Below are positions 15,214 through 22,132 of a DNA stretch of 34,323 nucleotides, in pieces. The translations under genes were made by a program, and so were the position numbers. Within the stretch, counting starts at the first letter, position 1. Each line of letters begins with the position of its first letter. Source of the DNA: Alkalibacterium gilvum (GTDB taxonomy: Bacteria > Bacillota > Bacilli > Lactobacillales > Carnobacteriaceae_A); contig NZ_FNYW01000006.1 of NCBI RefSeq assembly GCF_900109085.1, positions 1 through 34,323 on the forward strand, in the 5' to 3' direction. Below the pieces are notes generated by a model. That model saw only the letters and a list, made by a program, of their open reading frames with translations. It ran no database searches and was not told the origin of the DNA.

Positions 15214-16280
15214 ATGACGCACTCTAACCATACCACATCAGCACGTAAGGAAAATACTTATCTTATTCAGAGCGGTCTCAAATCGCTATTTTGAAGCAAG
15301 AAAACTATTCCAATAGTCGTATTGCCAGTGTTTTGGAACGTGTTCCACAAACAATCAATAATGAAGTGAGGCGCGGAACGGTCACACAATTTAAACGCCA
15401 AAAGCAAAAAGGAAAGATCTACGATTACTATACTAAAGCCTATGACGCTGATGCTGAACAAGCAGCTTATGACCGATATTGTTTAAATTTTGGCCGACGG
15501 CCAAAATGGACGGATACAGATACCTTTATAGAAGGGGCCGATGATAAGATGTTACTTGATAAATGGTCACCTGATGTTGTGACTGGTTTTGCGTTAGAGC
15601 ATAAGTTGTTTGATCGTACCATTATTCCTAGTACAACAACGCTTTACAATAGGATAGATAAAGGAACCATGCGAACCAAGAATCTTGATCTTTTAGAAAA
15701 GCTCTCTCGTAAACCAAAAGCGTCCTCTCTGGAGAAACGTCCAAATAAACGTATTCTCGGGCAATCAATAAACAAACGGCCCAGAGAGATTGATGGTCGT
15801 CAATCATTTGGTCACTGGGAAATCGACACAGTCGTTGGCAATAAGAAAACCGATGCCGTACTCCAGACACTAGTTGAACGACAAACCCGTTTTGAAGTAA
15901 TTATGAAGGTAAACGGCAAGGATCAACATTCAGTGAACGAAGCCATTTATTCTCTTCAAGAACGCGCTGGAGATGATTTTTCTACTATGTTTAAGACGAT
16001 TACTTCAGATAACGGCTCTGAATTTGCAGGTCTACATGAAGCGTTAAAGGATACACTGGATATTAATTTTAGCCATCCTTATGCATCGTTTGAGCGAGGA
16101 ACGAGTGAGAATCAGCATAAATTTATTCGTCGCTTCATTCCGAAAGGAAAAACGATGGGTCAAGTTTTAGAATCACAATGCTTACGTATACAACAATGGA
16201 CGAACGATTATCCTAGAAAAATATTGAATTTTAAAACACCTCATGAGTGTTTCGTCAATGCATTACGATTAGAAAAATAA
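15214..16280 (+). pseudogene. IS30-family transposase, frameshifted near the N-terminus
   Basis: The normal start is probably ATG 15214 (MTHSNHTTSARK...), but that frame ends within 26 codons. The rest continues in another frame with GKYLSYSERSQIAILKQENYS, the expected IS30 helix-turn-helix region. One G seems to be missing at AAGGAAAATAC (about 15246-15256; AAGGGAAAATAC restores the frame). The long frame begins at TTG 15291 and gives 329 residues with the integrase core: GHWEIDTVVG (Asp), ITSDNGSEFA (Asp), FERGTSENQHKFIRRFIPKG (Glu). Without the first part of the DNA-binding domain it is probably inactive, unless the frameshift is programmed or a sequencing error. Confidence 0.85.
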
Positions 16281-16291
16281 GTGGTATAACC

Positions 16292-16402
16292 AGTGAGAGC
16301 TTGACAACAAGCCTCATTCGACATGACTTTAAAGCTGTAAAGCTGGCTGAAGCCAGCTTGTCGAAAGACTATCATGTCTCGGCTCATTATCAAGCCCTCA
16401 CT
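16292..16402. repeat. Long imperfect palindrome behind the IS30 transposase
   Basis: The arm starting AGTGAGAGCTTGACAA (16292) and continuing to ACATGA (16326) pairs with TCATGTCTCGGCTCATTA...CCTCACT (16372-16402), with a small bulge. At the centre is a perfect hairpin AGCTGGCT-GA-AGCCAGCT (16341-16358). The structure is about 110 bp and lies between the transposase stop and the presumed right inverted repeat. Confidence 0.75.
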
Positions 16403-16557
16403 ACACAGATAGTAACCGACAAATATCACATGAAATTTAATTTTATTATGTGACTAACTTAAACTTGAAATTTTGGTCTATCATTAAATTTATACTTGTG
16501 ATAAATTAATATAAGAGTAGAACCAAAAAATTATAGATAGGAAAGGGTTCTAATGGG

Positions 16558-16860
16558 ATGGAGTTAAGTGCTATAAGTAAACAATTAAAAAACGATGTTA
16601 AAGATATGATTTTAGAAGAAAGAATCAATTTTTTAAATGATAGTATTGAGCAAGGGTTTGTAGAAGATGGGTATGAATTTGAATTAAAAGACTTGTTTCT
16701 TGATAATGATTGGAAAGGCGTATATGAATGGCCAGGCAACTGGAGACTTGGAAGTGCCTTCGCAAGTACAGTAAAAAATTATCCGCACATCATTAAAGCA
16801 GGTAAAAATAAAGAAGGACATTCGCTCTACAAAATAAATAAGAGTAAATTCAGTGTATAA
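16558..16860 (+). CDS. 100-residue protein of unknown function
   Basis: A soluble, slightly acidic protein. The N-terminal half is helical and charged (KQLKNDVKDMILEERINFLNDSIEQGF). The C-terminal half contains a W/G-rich stretch (DNDWKGVYEWPGNWRLG, about residues 49-65) and ends HSLYKINKSKFSV. Family not recognised; the compact W-G-rich half could be a small binding fold. GAAAGGG lies about 10 bases before the start. The gene has lost direct contact with its terminator, which now lies at 18477-18510 beyond an ISL3 element. The strongly AT-rich composition suggests acquired DNA. Confidence 0.7.
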   Translation: MELSAISKQLKNDVKDMILEERINFLNDSIEQGFVEDGYEFELKDLFLDNDWKGVYEWPGNWRLGSAFASTVKNYPHIIKAGKNKEGHSLYKINKSKFSV

Positions 16861-16893
16861 TTTACACATAGCTTATAGAAATAATACTTATTA

Positions 16894-16901
16894 AGAGAAT
16901 A
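16894..16901. repeat. Left 8-bp target duplication of the ISL3-type element
   Basis: AGAGAATA, identical to 18462-18469. Confidence 0.9.
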
Positions 16902-17029
16902 GGTTCTATAATTAATCGTGTTGGTGAGTTCTAACGAACTTGCTAACACGATTTTTGTATATCAATAGAAAAAGGTCAGTAGATTCCCTTATAATTAAGT
17001 CGACCAAAACCAATCAAAGGAGAATCTAC

Positions 17030-18394
17030 ATGACCCACTCTCATATTATACGAAATTCATTAAATATTAAAGACGAAAACATTATTTTTGATGTAAATAA
17101 TTATCTTTGTTCTGAAGAAAAGATAAAAGGGGTAAACTACTTGGTTTATCAAGCCACATTGACATACAAGCCGAAGGCTTGTCATCACTGCGGATTAGTT
17201 AATGAGGACTATTCGATCACTAAAAATGGCACCAAAATGTCTACGATTAAATTAGGTAATATAATGTTTAAACCGGCTCTTTTACGATTGAAAAAGCAGC
17301 GGTATCTATGTCATGAGTGTAACCGTACCTTTATAGCAGTGACCACCCTCGTTAATAAATATTGTTTTATTTCTAACCCAATCAAGAACGCTGTTGGTTT
17401 TGAATTAGCCGAGACTCAGAGTATGACGAGTATCGCCAAGCGTGTCTCCGTCTCCCCGACAACGGTCATACGGCTTCTAGAGAACTCAGGGAAGGCACTT
17501 GAACCCTCAAGGTTTGAACTGCCTGAACATCTTTCTTTTGATGAATTTAAATCTGTGAAAGAAGCGGCTGGATCGATGAGTTTTATCTTTACGAATGCAC
17601 AAACGCATGACATTATAGATATCGTCGAAAACAGACAGCAGAGGGAACTGATTGCTTATTTCCAACGCTATCCGAATGAACTGCGTCAAAAGGTCAAGAC
17701 AGTGACATTAGACATGTATAGTCCTTATTTAAAAGTCATACACGACTGCTTCCCGAACGCTGAATTAATTATTGATCGGTTTCATATTGTGCAACATATC
17801 AACCGTGCGCTCAATCGCTTGCGTATAGAGATAATGAAGAGCATTCGCTATACTCGACCACGCGATTACTCCAAGTTGAAGAAACAATGGAAGATCATAC
17901 TCAAGAATGTCTGGAACGTTGATTTTGAAACCTATGAAACCCATCGCCTCTACGACGGGCTGGTCACAGAAAAGATGATGGTCAATTATCTTTTATCTAT
18001 CGATAATCAGTTTCAATGGGTATATGATTTAATCAATGACTTAAAGTGGGCCCTAGATACCGGTGACTACGAGGGATTCGTAGCCCAGCTTGAGCGAAGT
18101 AAAGAAAGGCCTGTAAAGAGATATGTAAGAACAACATTTCAGACATTGAATAAATACCTGGATTCCATAGAAAATTCTTGTAAGTACACCTTGTCCAATG
18201 GACACCTTGAAGGCATTAACAATAAAATTAAAACAATCAAACGAAGTGGTTATGGTTATCGTAATTTTAGTCATTTGAGAGCACGCATTCTAATTAGTTT
18301 TAAACTGAAAGAAAAGACCGAAAAAGAAATCAGACCCTTAACTTTTGAAGAAGAAAAAGAAAACAACAGACAATTAAATATTAAAGTCGCATAA
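17030..18394 (+). CDS. ISL3-family transposase
   Basis: A 454-residue DDE transposase. I start at ATG 17030 behind CAAAGGAGAATCTAC; the frame is open further upstream but that part lies in the terminal region and lacks an RBS. The N-terminal zinc-binding region has CHHCG (about residues 48-52) and CHEC (about 95-98). The helix-turn-helix around SMTSIAKRVSVSPTTVIRLL follows. The catalytic core includes HLSFDEFKS, VTLDMYSPY and, near the C-terminus, NGHLEGINNKIKTIKRSGYG, which carries the Glu. It is complete and probably active. Confidence 0.95.
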   Translation: MTHSHIIRNSLNIKDENIIFDVNNYLCSEEKIKGVNYLVYQATLTYKPKACHHCGLVNEDYSITKNGTKMSTIKLGNIMFKPALLRLKKQRYLCHECNRTFIAVTTLVNKYCFISNPIKNAVGFELAETQSMTSIAKRVSVSPTTVIRLLENSGKALEPSRFELPEHLSFDEFKSVKEAAGSMSFIFTNAQTHDIIDIVENRQQRELIAYFQRYPNELRQKVKTVTLDMYSPYLKVIHDCFPNAELIIDRFHIVQHINRALNRLRIEIMKSIRYTRPRDYSKLKKQWKIILKNVWNVDFETYETHRLYDGLVTEKMMVNYLLSIDNQFQWVYDLINDLKWALDTGDYEGFVAQLERSKERPVKRYVRTTFQTLNKYLDSIENSCKYTLSNGHLEGINNKIKTIKRSGYGYRNFSHLRARILISFKLKEKTEKEIRPLTFEEEKENNRQLNIKVA

Positions 18395-18396
18395 AA

Positions 18397-18426
18397 AAGG
18401 TAGAAAGCATTTTAGCTTTCTACCTT
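18397..18426 (+). terminator. Hairpin at the transposase 3' end inside the ISL3 element
   Basis: AAGGTAGAAAGC (18397-18408) pairs perfectly with GCTTTCTACCTT (18415-18426) around a six-base loop. The same hairpin with small changes occurs in the left-edge copy (31-59). It directly follows the transposase stop. Confidence 0.75.
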
Positions 18427-18461
18427 GGAAATCTCTGATCAACACGATTTGACAAAGAACC

Positions 18462-18469
18462 AGAGAATA
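18462..18469. repeat. Right 8-bp target duplication of the ISL3-type element
   Basis: AGAGAATA, identical to 16894-16901. Confidence 0.9.
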
Positions 18470-18476
18470 TAATAAT

Positions 18477-18510
18477 AAAAAGGGTGGAAATAAGTTTTCG
18501 CCCTTTTTAT
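18477..18510 (+). terminator. Terminator, originally behind the 100-residue gene
   Basis: AAAAAGGGTG (18477-18486) pairs with CGCCCTTTTT (18499-18508, one G-T pair), followed by T-rich sequence. If the ISL3 element and one target duplication are removed, this lies about 40 bases behind the stop at 16860. It now also shields the downstream defence genes from transcription leaving the IS. Confidence 0.8.
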
Positions 18511-18614
18511 TTGCATTTATCTAGAAGTCACTATTAGAATCTGTGTGGTTCATAACTTAGTAACTTTATAGATATCCCACTTATCATCGTTCACAAAAAA
18601 ACTATTTATTTTTA

Positions 18615-18623
18615 TGGTAAAAT
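18615..18623 (+). promoter_or_regulatory. Possible extended -10 promoter of the DUF262 gene
   Basis: TGGTAAAAT has the TGn extension directly before a TAAAAT hexamer (18618-18623), 35 bases ahead of the ATG at 18658. No good -35 sequence at the right distance, so the call is tentative. Confidence 0.4.
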
Positions 18624-18657
18624 AGACAAAAGATTAAATCCATTAGGAGTGAAATTA

Positions 18658-20781
18658 ATGAAAGCAACAGAGGCAAAGCTACTTGAATTCATGAAAAAAT
18701 CTCCGCAATTTATTATACCGATTTATCAACGATCCTATTCATGGTCTAAAAAGGAATCTAGACAACTCTGGGATGACATTATTAAAGCTGGAAAAGCAGA
18801 TTATATTAATGCACATTTTATAGGATCGATTGTGTATATCGAAAAAGGAATATATCACGTCACAAGTACCTCTCCGCTTTTAGTTATTGACGGACAGCAG
18901 AGACTTACGACACTTACACTCTTAATCGCCGCATTAGCTGATAAATTAGATGAATTACCAAGCGGAGAAAAGGAAATCATAGATGGATTTTCACCTAGAA
19001 AACTTAGAAATTATTATCTAAAAAATATTGAAGAAGAAGGTGACAAGTACTATAAACTGCTTTTATCCAAAACGGATAGGGAGACGCTGTTGGCTATTGT
19101 AGATGAGAAAGAAAGACCCAGAGATTACTCACTCAAAATTCAAGAAAATTATGATTATTTTAAAGAAAGGATTGAAGATCAAAGTGATAACCTTGAAGTT
19201 TTATGTAAAGGGATTGCTAAGTTAATAGTCGTTGATATTGCTTTAAGTAATAACCAGGATAATCCACAGCTTATTTTTGAAAGCATGAACTCTACGGGGA
19301 AAGAATTAACACAAGCCGATTTGATTCGCAATTACATATTAATGGGGTTAGAAATGGATAAACAAACCCATTTATATGAACACTATTGGCGACCTATGGA
19401 AGTTGATTTTGGTCAAGAAGCTTATACTGCAGACTTCGACAGATTCATGAGACATTTTTTGACTTTAAAAACCGGGAAGATCCCAAGAATAAGTGAAGTG
19501 TATGAAGCATTTAAAGAATACACTTTAGTGAATGAATCAAAAAATATTGACATAGAAGACATTGTTAAAGATATTCGTACCTTCTCTAAGTACTATTGTA
19601 AAATGACTCTAGGGCAGGAAGAAGACAAAGAATTAAAAAATGTATTCAGCGACATTAAGGAATTAAAAGTTGACGTTGCTTATCCACTCTTATTAGAACT
19701 ATATGATGATTACGCTAAAGATGTTTTACCTAAAAAAGATTTTATTGAGATATTAAGACTCGTAGAATCATATGTTTTCAGAAGAAACATCTGTTCAATC
19801 CCAACTAACTCATTAAACAAAACATTTTCTACCTTTATGAGAGCCGTCGACCGTGAACAATATCTTGAAAGTGTAAAAGCCCATTTTATATTATTACCTT
19901 CATACAGACGGTTTCCAAATGATAATGAATTTATAAAAGAACTGATGACTAAAGATTTATATAATATTCCAAGACGAACGTATTGGTTTAAGAAGATTGA
20001 AAATTTCGACAGAAAAGAAAGAGTTGAAGTTAATCAATATACTATAGAACACATTATGCCGCAAAATGCCAATTTAACTGATGAGTGGAAAAAGGAACTT
20101 GGACCGGAATGGGAACGAGTTCATGAGACGTGGCTGCATACTATTGGTAATTTAACTCTCACTGGATACAATTCTGAATATAGCGATAAACCCTTCTCCA
20201 CTAAAAGGGATATGGGGAATGGATTTAGAGATAGTCCTATAAAATTCAATCAATCACTAAGAAATGTAGATGTATGGAATGAGGACTCTATTAAAGAAAG
20301 AGCACAGCAGCTAAGTAACCTAGCTACAAAAGTTTGGGAAGCTCCGAAACTATCACCTGATGTTCTCAATTATTTCAAACCAAAAGGAAAAGAAGTAGAA
20401 GACAGGTCTATAGATGATTACCCCTACTTATCCTACTCAAATGGTACTTATATTAAAGAGATAAGAGAACTATTTGATGCATTACGTAAAGAAGTTCTCT
20501 CTATGGACACTATAGTGATAGAAGACCATCTCAGAAGATACATTGCATTCAAAGGTGAAACAAATTTTTTAGATGTTGTACCACAAACTAAAAGATTACG
20601 ACTTTCTTTGAATATGCCGTACAAAGAAATCGATGATCCTATGAATATAACTAATGATGTTTCTAACATAGGGAGATGGGGCAACGGAGATGTTGAAGTA
20701 GGTTTCTCTAATATGAAAGACCTACCCTACATCATGAACTTAGTTAGACAGTCGTTTGATTGGCAAATGAACGAAGAGTAG
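18658..20781 (+). CDS. DUF262-DUF1524-DUF5655 protein (GmrSD/BrxU-like)
   Basis: I prefer ATG 18658 (707 residues) over the GTG at 18649, which lies inside the AGGAG RBS. The N-terminal DUF262 domain has IPIYQRSYSW (residues 20-29) and the nucleotide motif DGQQRLTT (D78 onward). After a helical middle, the DUF1524 HNH-type nuclease region carries EHIMPQN (H465) and IGNLTLTGYNSEYSDKPFSTK (about 495-517). The end (about 595-705) matches DUF5655, with KRLRLSLNMP and SNIGRWGNGDVEVG. Related GmrSD, BrxU and SspE proteins are NTP-dependent nucleases cutting modified phage DNA or acting with DNA modification. It has its own terminator and lies directly ahead of brxA, so it may be a partner of BREX. 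Lower GC than the BREX genes. Confidence 0.88.
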   Translation: MKATEAKLLEFMKKSPQFIIPIYQRSYSWSKKESRQLWDDIIKAGKADYINAHFIGSIVYIEKGIYHVTSTSPLLVIDGQQRLTTLTLLIAALADKLDELPSGEKEIIDGFSPRKLRNYYLKNIEEEGDKYYKLLLSKTDRETLLAIVDEKERPRDYSLKIQENYDYFKERIEDQSDNLEVLCKGIAKLIVVDIALSNNQDNPQLIFESMNSTGKELTQADLIRNYILMGLEMDKQTHLYEHYWRPMEVDFGQEAYTADFDRFMRHFLTLKTGKIPRISEVYEAFKEYTLVNESKNIDIEDIVKDIRTFSKYYCKMTLGQEEDKELKNVFSDIKELKVDVAYPLLLELYDDYAKDVLPKKDFIEILRLVESYVFRRNICSIPTNSLNKTFSTFMRAVDREQYLESVKAHFILLPSYRRFPNDNEFIKELMTKDLYNIPRRTYWFKKIENFDRKERVEVNQYTIEHIMPQNANLTDEWKKELGPEWERVHETWLHTIGNLTLTGYNSEYSDKPFSTKRDMGNGFRDSPIKFNQSLRNVDVWNEDSIKERAQQLSNLATKVWEAPKLSPDVLNYFKPKGKEVEDRSIDDYPYLSYSNGTYIKEIRELFDALRKEVLSMDTIVIEDHLRRYIAFKGETNFLDVVPQTKRLRLSLNMPYKEIDDPMNITNDVSNIGRWGNGDVEVGFSNMKDLPYIMNLVRQSFDWQMNEE

Positions 20782-20816
20782 AAATAAAACTATTACTATT
20801 TAAATCGTAAATTTCT

Positions 20817-20856
20817 AGCAAAAATCGTTTCTCATAGAGAAGCGATTTTTGCTTTT
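20817..20856 (+). terminator. Terminator between the DUF262 gene and brxA
   Basis: AGCAAAAATCGTTTCTC (20817-20833) pairs with GAGAAGCGATTTTTGCT (20837-20853) around a three-base loop, followed by TTTT. It separates the DUF262 transcription unit from the BREX operon, which must have its own promoter between here and 20929. Confidence 0.9.
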
Positions 20857-20928
20857 CAGCTATTCATGAAACCATATATAAGTGTTATACTTATTAGTAC
20901 TATAGTCTTTTAGAAAAGGGCGAAAGAT

Positions 20929-21534
20929 ATGAACAAAAAGTACCTGACAACATTAAATACACGACCATTTTTATATAGAGAAACCAAGATGATTGCTGAG
21001 TTGATCGATCAAGGTTTAAATGATGAAGAGATTAAAATTAAAGTATTAGATGAAAATATCTTCCAGATCAAAAGTGTCGATAGAAGAAAACGTTTTTATA
21101 GCGAAATACAAAAGAGACTCGATGAACTGGATGAATACTTGCTAGGAAAGTTGTTGAACTCGGACACATCAACGAGTAAAGCTATATTACTCTACGCAAT
21201 CCTTAAAAGAGATATCTTATTCTATGAATGGATGCGAGAAGTTGTTTGGGACAAACTACTTACTTTAAATTATGATTTAACTAAATATGATACAGAACTA
21301 TTTTTTGCAAAAAAATCTGAGCAGAGTGATCAAGTTCGATCATGGGGAAATAATACAATAACTAGATTGACGAATGCTTATCATCAAACACTTGTTGAAG
21401 CAGAAATAGCAATCAGAGTCGATACGAATTTGTCACTGAATCGTCCGATCATTTCATCTCAAGTGGAACAGTATTTAAAGACAGAAAAAGAGAGACAGAT
21501 TGTAGAAGTATTGTTAGGGGAGGTTATCGAGTGA
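20929..21534 (+). CDS. brxA: BREX protein BrxA (DUF1819)
   Basis: A 201-residue soluble protein, first gene of the BREX operon. It matches the BrxA/DUF1819 pattern: a short N-terminus (YLTTLNTRPFLYRETKMIAELI), helical DNA-binding-like region and the KAILLYAILKRDILFYEWMREVVWDK block (about residues 84-110, conserved in the family). BrxA is a small DNA-binding protein needed, to differing degrees, for BREX activity. RBS AAAAGGGCGAAAGAT. The stop overlaps the GTG start of brxB by four bases (GTGA), which indicates coupled translation. Confidence 0.9.
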   Translation: MNKKYLTTLNTRPFLYRETKMIAELIDQGLNDEEIKIKVLDENIFQIKSVDRRKRFYSEIQKRLDELDEYLLGKLLNSDTSTSKAILLYAILKRDILFYEWMREVVWDKLLTLNYDLTKYDTELFFAKKSEQSDQVRSWGNNTITRLTNAYHQTLVEAEIAIRVDTNLSLNRPIISSQVEQYLKTEKERQIVEVLLGEVIE

Positions 21535-22112
21535 GACCGATCACAGTAAGACTGGATGAATTAAATGAAAAGTTGTCGGATCCAAAAATACTGACAAATA
21601 AAGGCTTAGGAAACGAAGTAGGGTTTTACATTTTCGACTATGAACCAGAAGACGAGCTGGTAGTTAGAGATGCTATCCCTTATATAAAAAAACAGATCCA
21701 AAAAGAAAATCCCGAAACAAAAATACAGGAATTTGATTTGTTCGATATCGTGTTAGCTTTTTTCGAAGAACGTGGGTATATGGATAAGAACTTCAAGATG
21801 GAAGAGAAAAAGGGAAGTGAATTCCTTTACGACAAAATGAAAAAAGCATTGAAGCTTGCGACAGATAATGACTGGATCGTAAAATATATTAGAGAACATA
21901 TGGATGAAGATGCCATGATTTTTATCACGGGTGTGGGGAAGGCTTATCCAATCGTTCGGTCACACACGGTATTGAATAATCTTCAAACAGTCGTTGAGAA
22001 GAAGCCGTTGATCATGTTTTATCCAGGGCGTTATGAGAACGGTGGGTTACGCTTGTTCTCACGCTTCATGGATGATAATTACTACCGTGCATTTAAACTG
22101 ATAGAAAACTAA
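21531..22112 (+). CDS. brxB: BREX protein BrxB (DUF1788)
   Basis: A 193-residue protein starting with GTG in the GTGA overlap with brxA (RBS GGGGAGG). It fits the DUF1788 family: an acidic NTPase-like fold without a Walker A motif, with FYIFDYEPEDELVVRDAI near the N-terminus, FDLFDIVLAFFEERGYMDK in the middle and MIFITGVGKAYPIVRSHTVLNNLQ followed by LIMFYPGRYENGGLRLFSRFMDDNYYRAFKLI at the end. Role in BREX not well defined; it is always encoded between brxA and brxC in type 1 systems. Confidence 0.9.
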   Translation: MRPITVRLDELNEKLSDPKILTNKGLGNEVGFYIFDYEPEDELVVRDAIPYIKKQIQKENPETKIQEFDLFDIVLAFFEERGYMDKNFKMEEKKGSEFLYDKMKKALKLATDNDWIVKYIREHMDEDAMIFITGVGKAYPIVRSHTVLNNLQTVVEKKPLIMFYPGRYENGGLRLFSRFMDDNYYRAFKLIEN

Positions 22113-22132
22113 TTGAAAAGGGGTACACCTCT

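Larger units (their letters stand above)
15120..16460 (+). mobile_element. IS30-family element, ends approximate
   Basis: The transposase is flanked by related sequences: AAGTTAGCCAC at 15120-15130 and its inverted form GTGACTAACTT ending at 16460, and AATTTCATGT-type matches further in (about 15158 and 16429). I take these as the terminal repeats, which gives about 1.34 kb. This is long for IS30 because of an extra palindromic segment behind the transposase (16292-16402). The left end also holds a perfect palindrome GTTAGCCA-CC-TGGCTAAC (15122-15139). No convincing target duplication was found, so the borders are uncertain. Confidence 0.7.
16902..18461 (+). mobile_element. ISL3-family insertion sequence, complete
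   Basis: A 1560-bp element. The left end GGTTCTATAATTAATCGTGT matches, inverted, the right end, which read inward is GGTTCTTTGTCAAATCGTGT. Perfect 8-bp duplications (AGAGAATA) flank it, the size expected for this family. It contains one intact transposase and a terminator-like hairpin near the right end. Inserted between the 100-residue gene and its terminator. A related copy ends at position 95. Confidence 0.95.

Noticed and set aside
16940..17029. Upstream extension of the ISL3 transposase frame
   Set aside because: This part lies in the terminal region of the element, has no RBS, and the CAAAGGAG motif marks ATG 17030 as the start.
1..18461. Composite transposon bounded by the two ISL3 copies
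   Set aside because: The internal copy has its own perfect 8-bp target duplication on both sides and the two copies differ in several positions, so they inserted independently.
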